DNA from: Argentina anserina
Taxonomy: Eukaryota > Streptophyta > Magnoliopsida > Rosales > Rosaceae
Length of the DNA: 64,000 bases
Direction: 5' to 3'
Assembly: GCF_933775445.1 (NCBI RefSeq)
Contig: NC_065872.1
Span: 18,166,001-18,230,000 of the forward strand
Shown here piece by piece: positions 63,515 through 64,000 of the stretch. Both the position numbers and the translations under genes were made by a program. Under the pieces are notes generated by a model. It was not told the DNA's origin, ran no database searches, and saw nothing but the letters and a program-made list of their open reading frames with translations. Within the stretch, counting starts at the first letter, position 1. Each line of letters opens with the position of its first letter.

Positions 63515-64000
63515 TGTAACGACCCTAAAATTTCGAGTATAAAAACTCAAAATTTCAAAGTCGTTAAACACTAAACAATTTCAATGAAACCCAAATGCAT
63601 TTATATTACGGGTACCAAGAACGCTGGTACACATCTGTTACCCCTCTCGTAATACACCGCCGATATTGGATAGCCACCCGCTACCCAACATCCAAAACAA
63701 TCTGAGTACCCATGAGCAGATAACCACCCGTTACCTCACATGCAGTACTAAGGCAGACAGACTAGAGCTCTAACTGTATCGTAACTTTCGCCCGGCCAAA
63801 GGCTAGGTTCCGACTTGCCAAACACGTACAATAATCTCACATCATATTGTACCAAATCACGTCCGAAGACAAATCAACATTTTAACAATCTCAATGTTAA
63901 AATCACGTACAATAATCTCACATCATATTGTACCAAAAATCATGTCCGAAGACAAATCAACATTTTAACAATCTCAATGTTAAAATCACGTACAATAATC
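63515..64000 (-). repeat. 5' LTR of the minus-strand element, partial, with an internal deletion
   Basis: The first 73 bases are the same as 57059-57131; then the sequence jumps to the equivalent of 57589, so about 455 bases are missing at the junction near 63588. The rest runs beside the 3' LTR with only scattered single-base differences up to the window end. Confidence 0.9.

Larger units (their letters stand above)
57059..64000 (-). mobile_element. Deleted Tekay/Del-like Ty3/gypsy element running off the window
   Basis: On the minus strand the order is 5' LTR (from beyond 64000 down to 63515), primer site (63502-63513), degraded interior (63501-59751), polypurine tract, 3' LTR (59737-57059). 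The interior is only about 3.8 kb, so most of pol is missing or unrecognisable. The two LTRs are almost identical over the shared part. The element interrupts the PMD exon. The left flank is CTTTT (57054-57058); the matching right flank is outside the window. Confidence 0.9.

Overview
The window looks like nuclear DNA of a eudicot plant. Its two intact genes have many short introns and plant-type protein sequences, there are TTTAGGG-like repeats, and most of the sequence is nested transposons. The family cannot be proved from sequence alone; Rosaceae is only an impression.

Two genes are intact by exon-by-exon reading. A long-chain acyl-CoA synthetase of the LACS1 type (5078-9319, + strand, 18 exons, 661 codons) should activate long and very-long fatty acids for wax, cutin or membrane lipids. 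A DEAH-box helicase of the PRP43/DHX15 type (22291-18639, - strand, 7 exons, 720 codons) should act in spliceosome release and ribosome assembly. They show no functional link; they are single-copy islands between repeats.

1-5 kb: probable minus-strand LTR-element remnant with a short LTR (3050-3245), then a 25-bp minisatellite. 9.7-18 kb: two solo LTRs of a long-LTR Ty3/gypsy family (Tekay/Del-like), each with a perfect 5-bp target duplication, flanking a repeat-rich spacer. 23.5-29.2 kb: a Ty3/gypsy copy with 5' LTR, tRNA-Met primer site and a broken gag-protease-RT-RNase H, cut off in RNase H. 30.2-32.9 kb: a third, divergent solo LTR. 34.6-41.5 kb: an LTR element with 0.9-kb LTRs, a GAAAG target duplication and a 5-kb interior without coding capacity (LARD-like). 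42.7-45.2 kb: two non-autonomous DNA transposons, one Harbinger/Tourist-like and one Mutator-like with a 9-bp target duplication. 45.7-50.1 kb: a degraded endogenous pararetrovirus (Caulimoviridae) on the minus strand.

50.1-57.06 kb is the most unusual part. A near-intact hAT transposon (50700-54482, 8-bp target duplication) sits inside a minus-strand multi-exon gene remnant whose upstream exon unit has been tandemly copied. The block is bounded by inverted copies of a hairpin-forming repeat. Next to it lies the first exon of a plant mobile domain (PMD) gene on the plus strand, cut at codon 156 by a second Ty3/gypsy element (57059 to beyond the window end). That element has almost identical LTRs but a heavily deleted interior.
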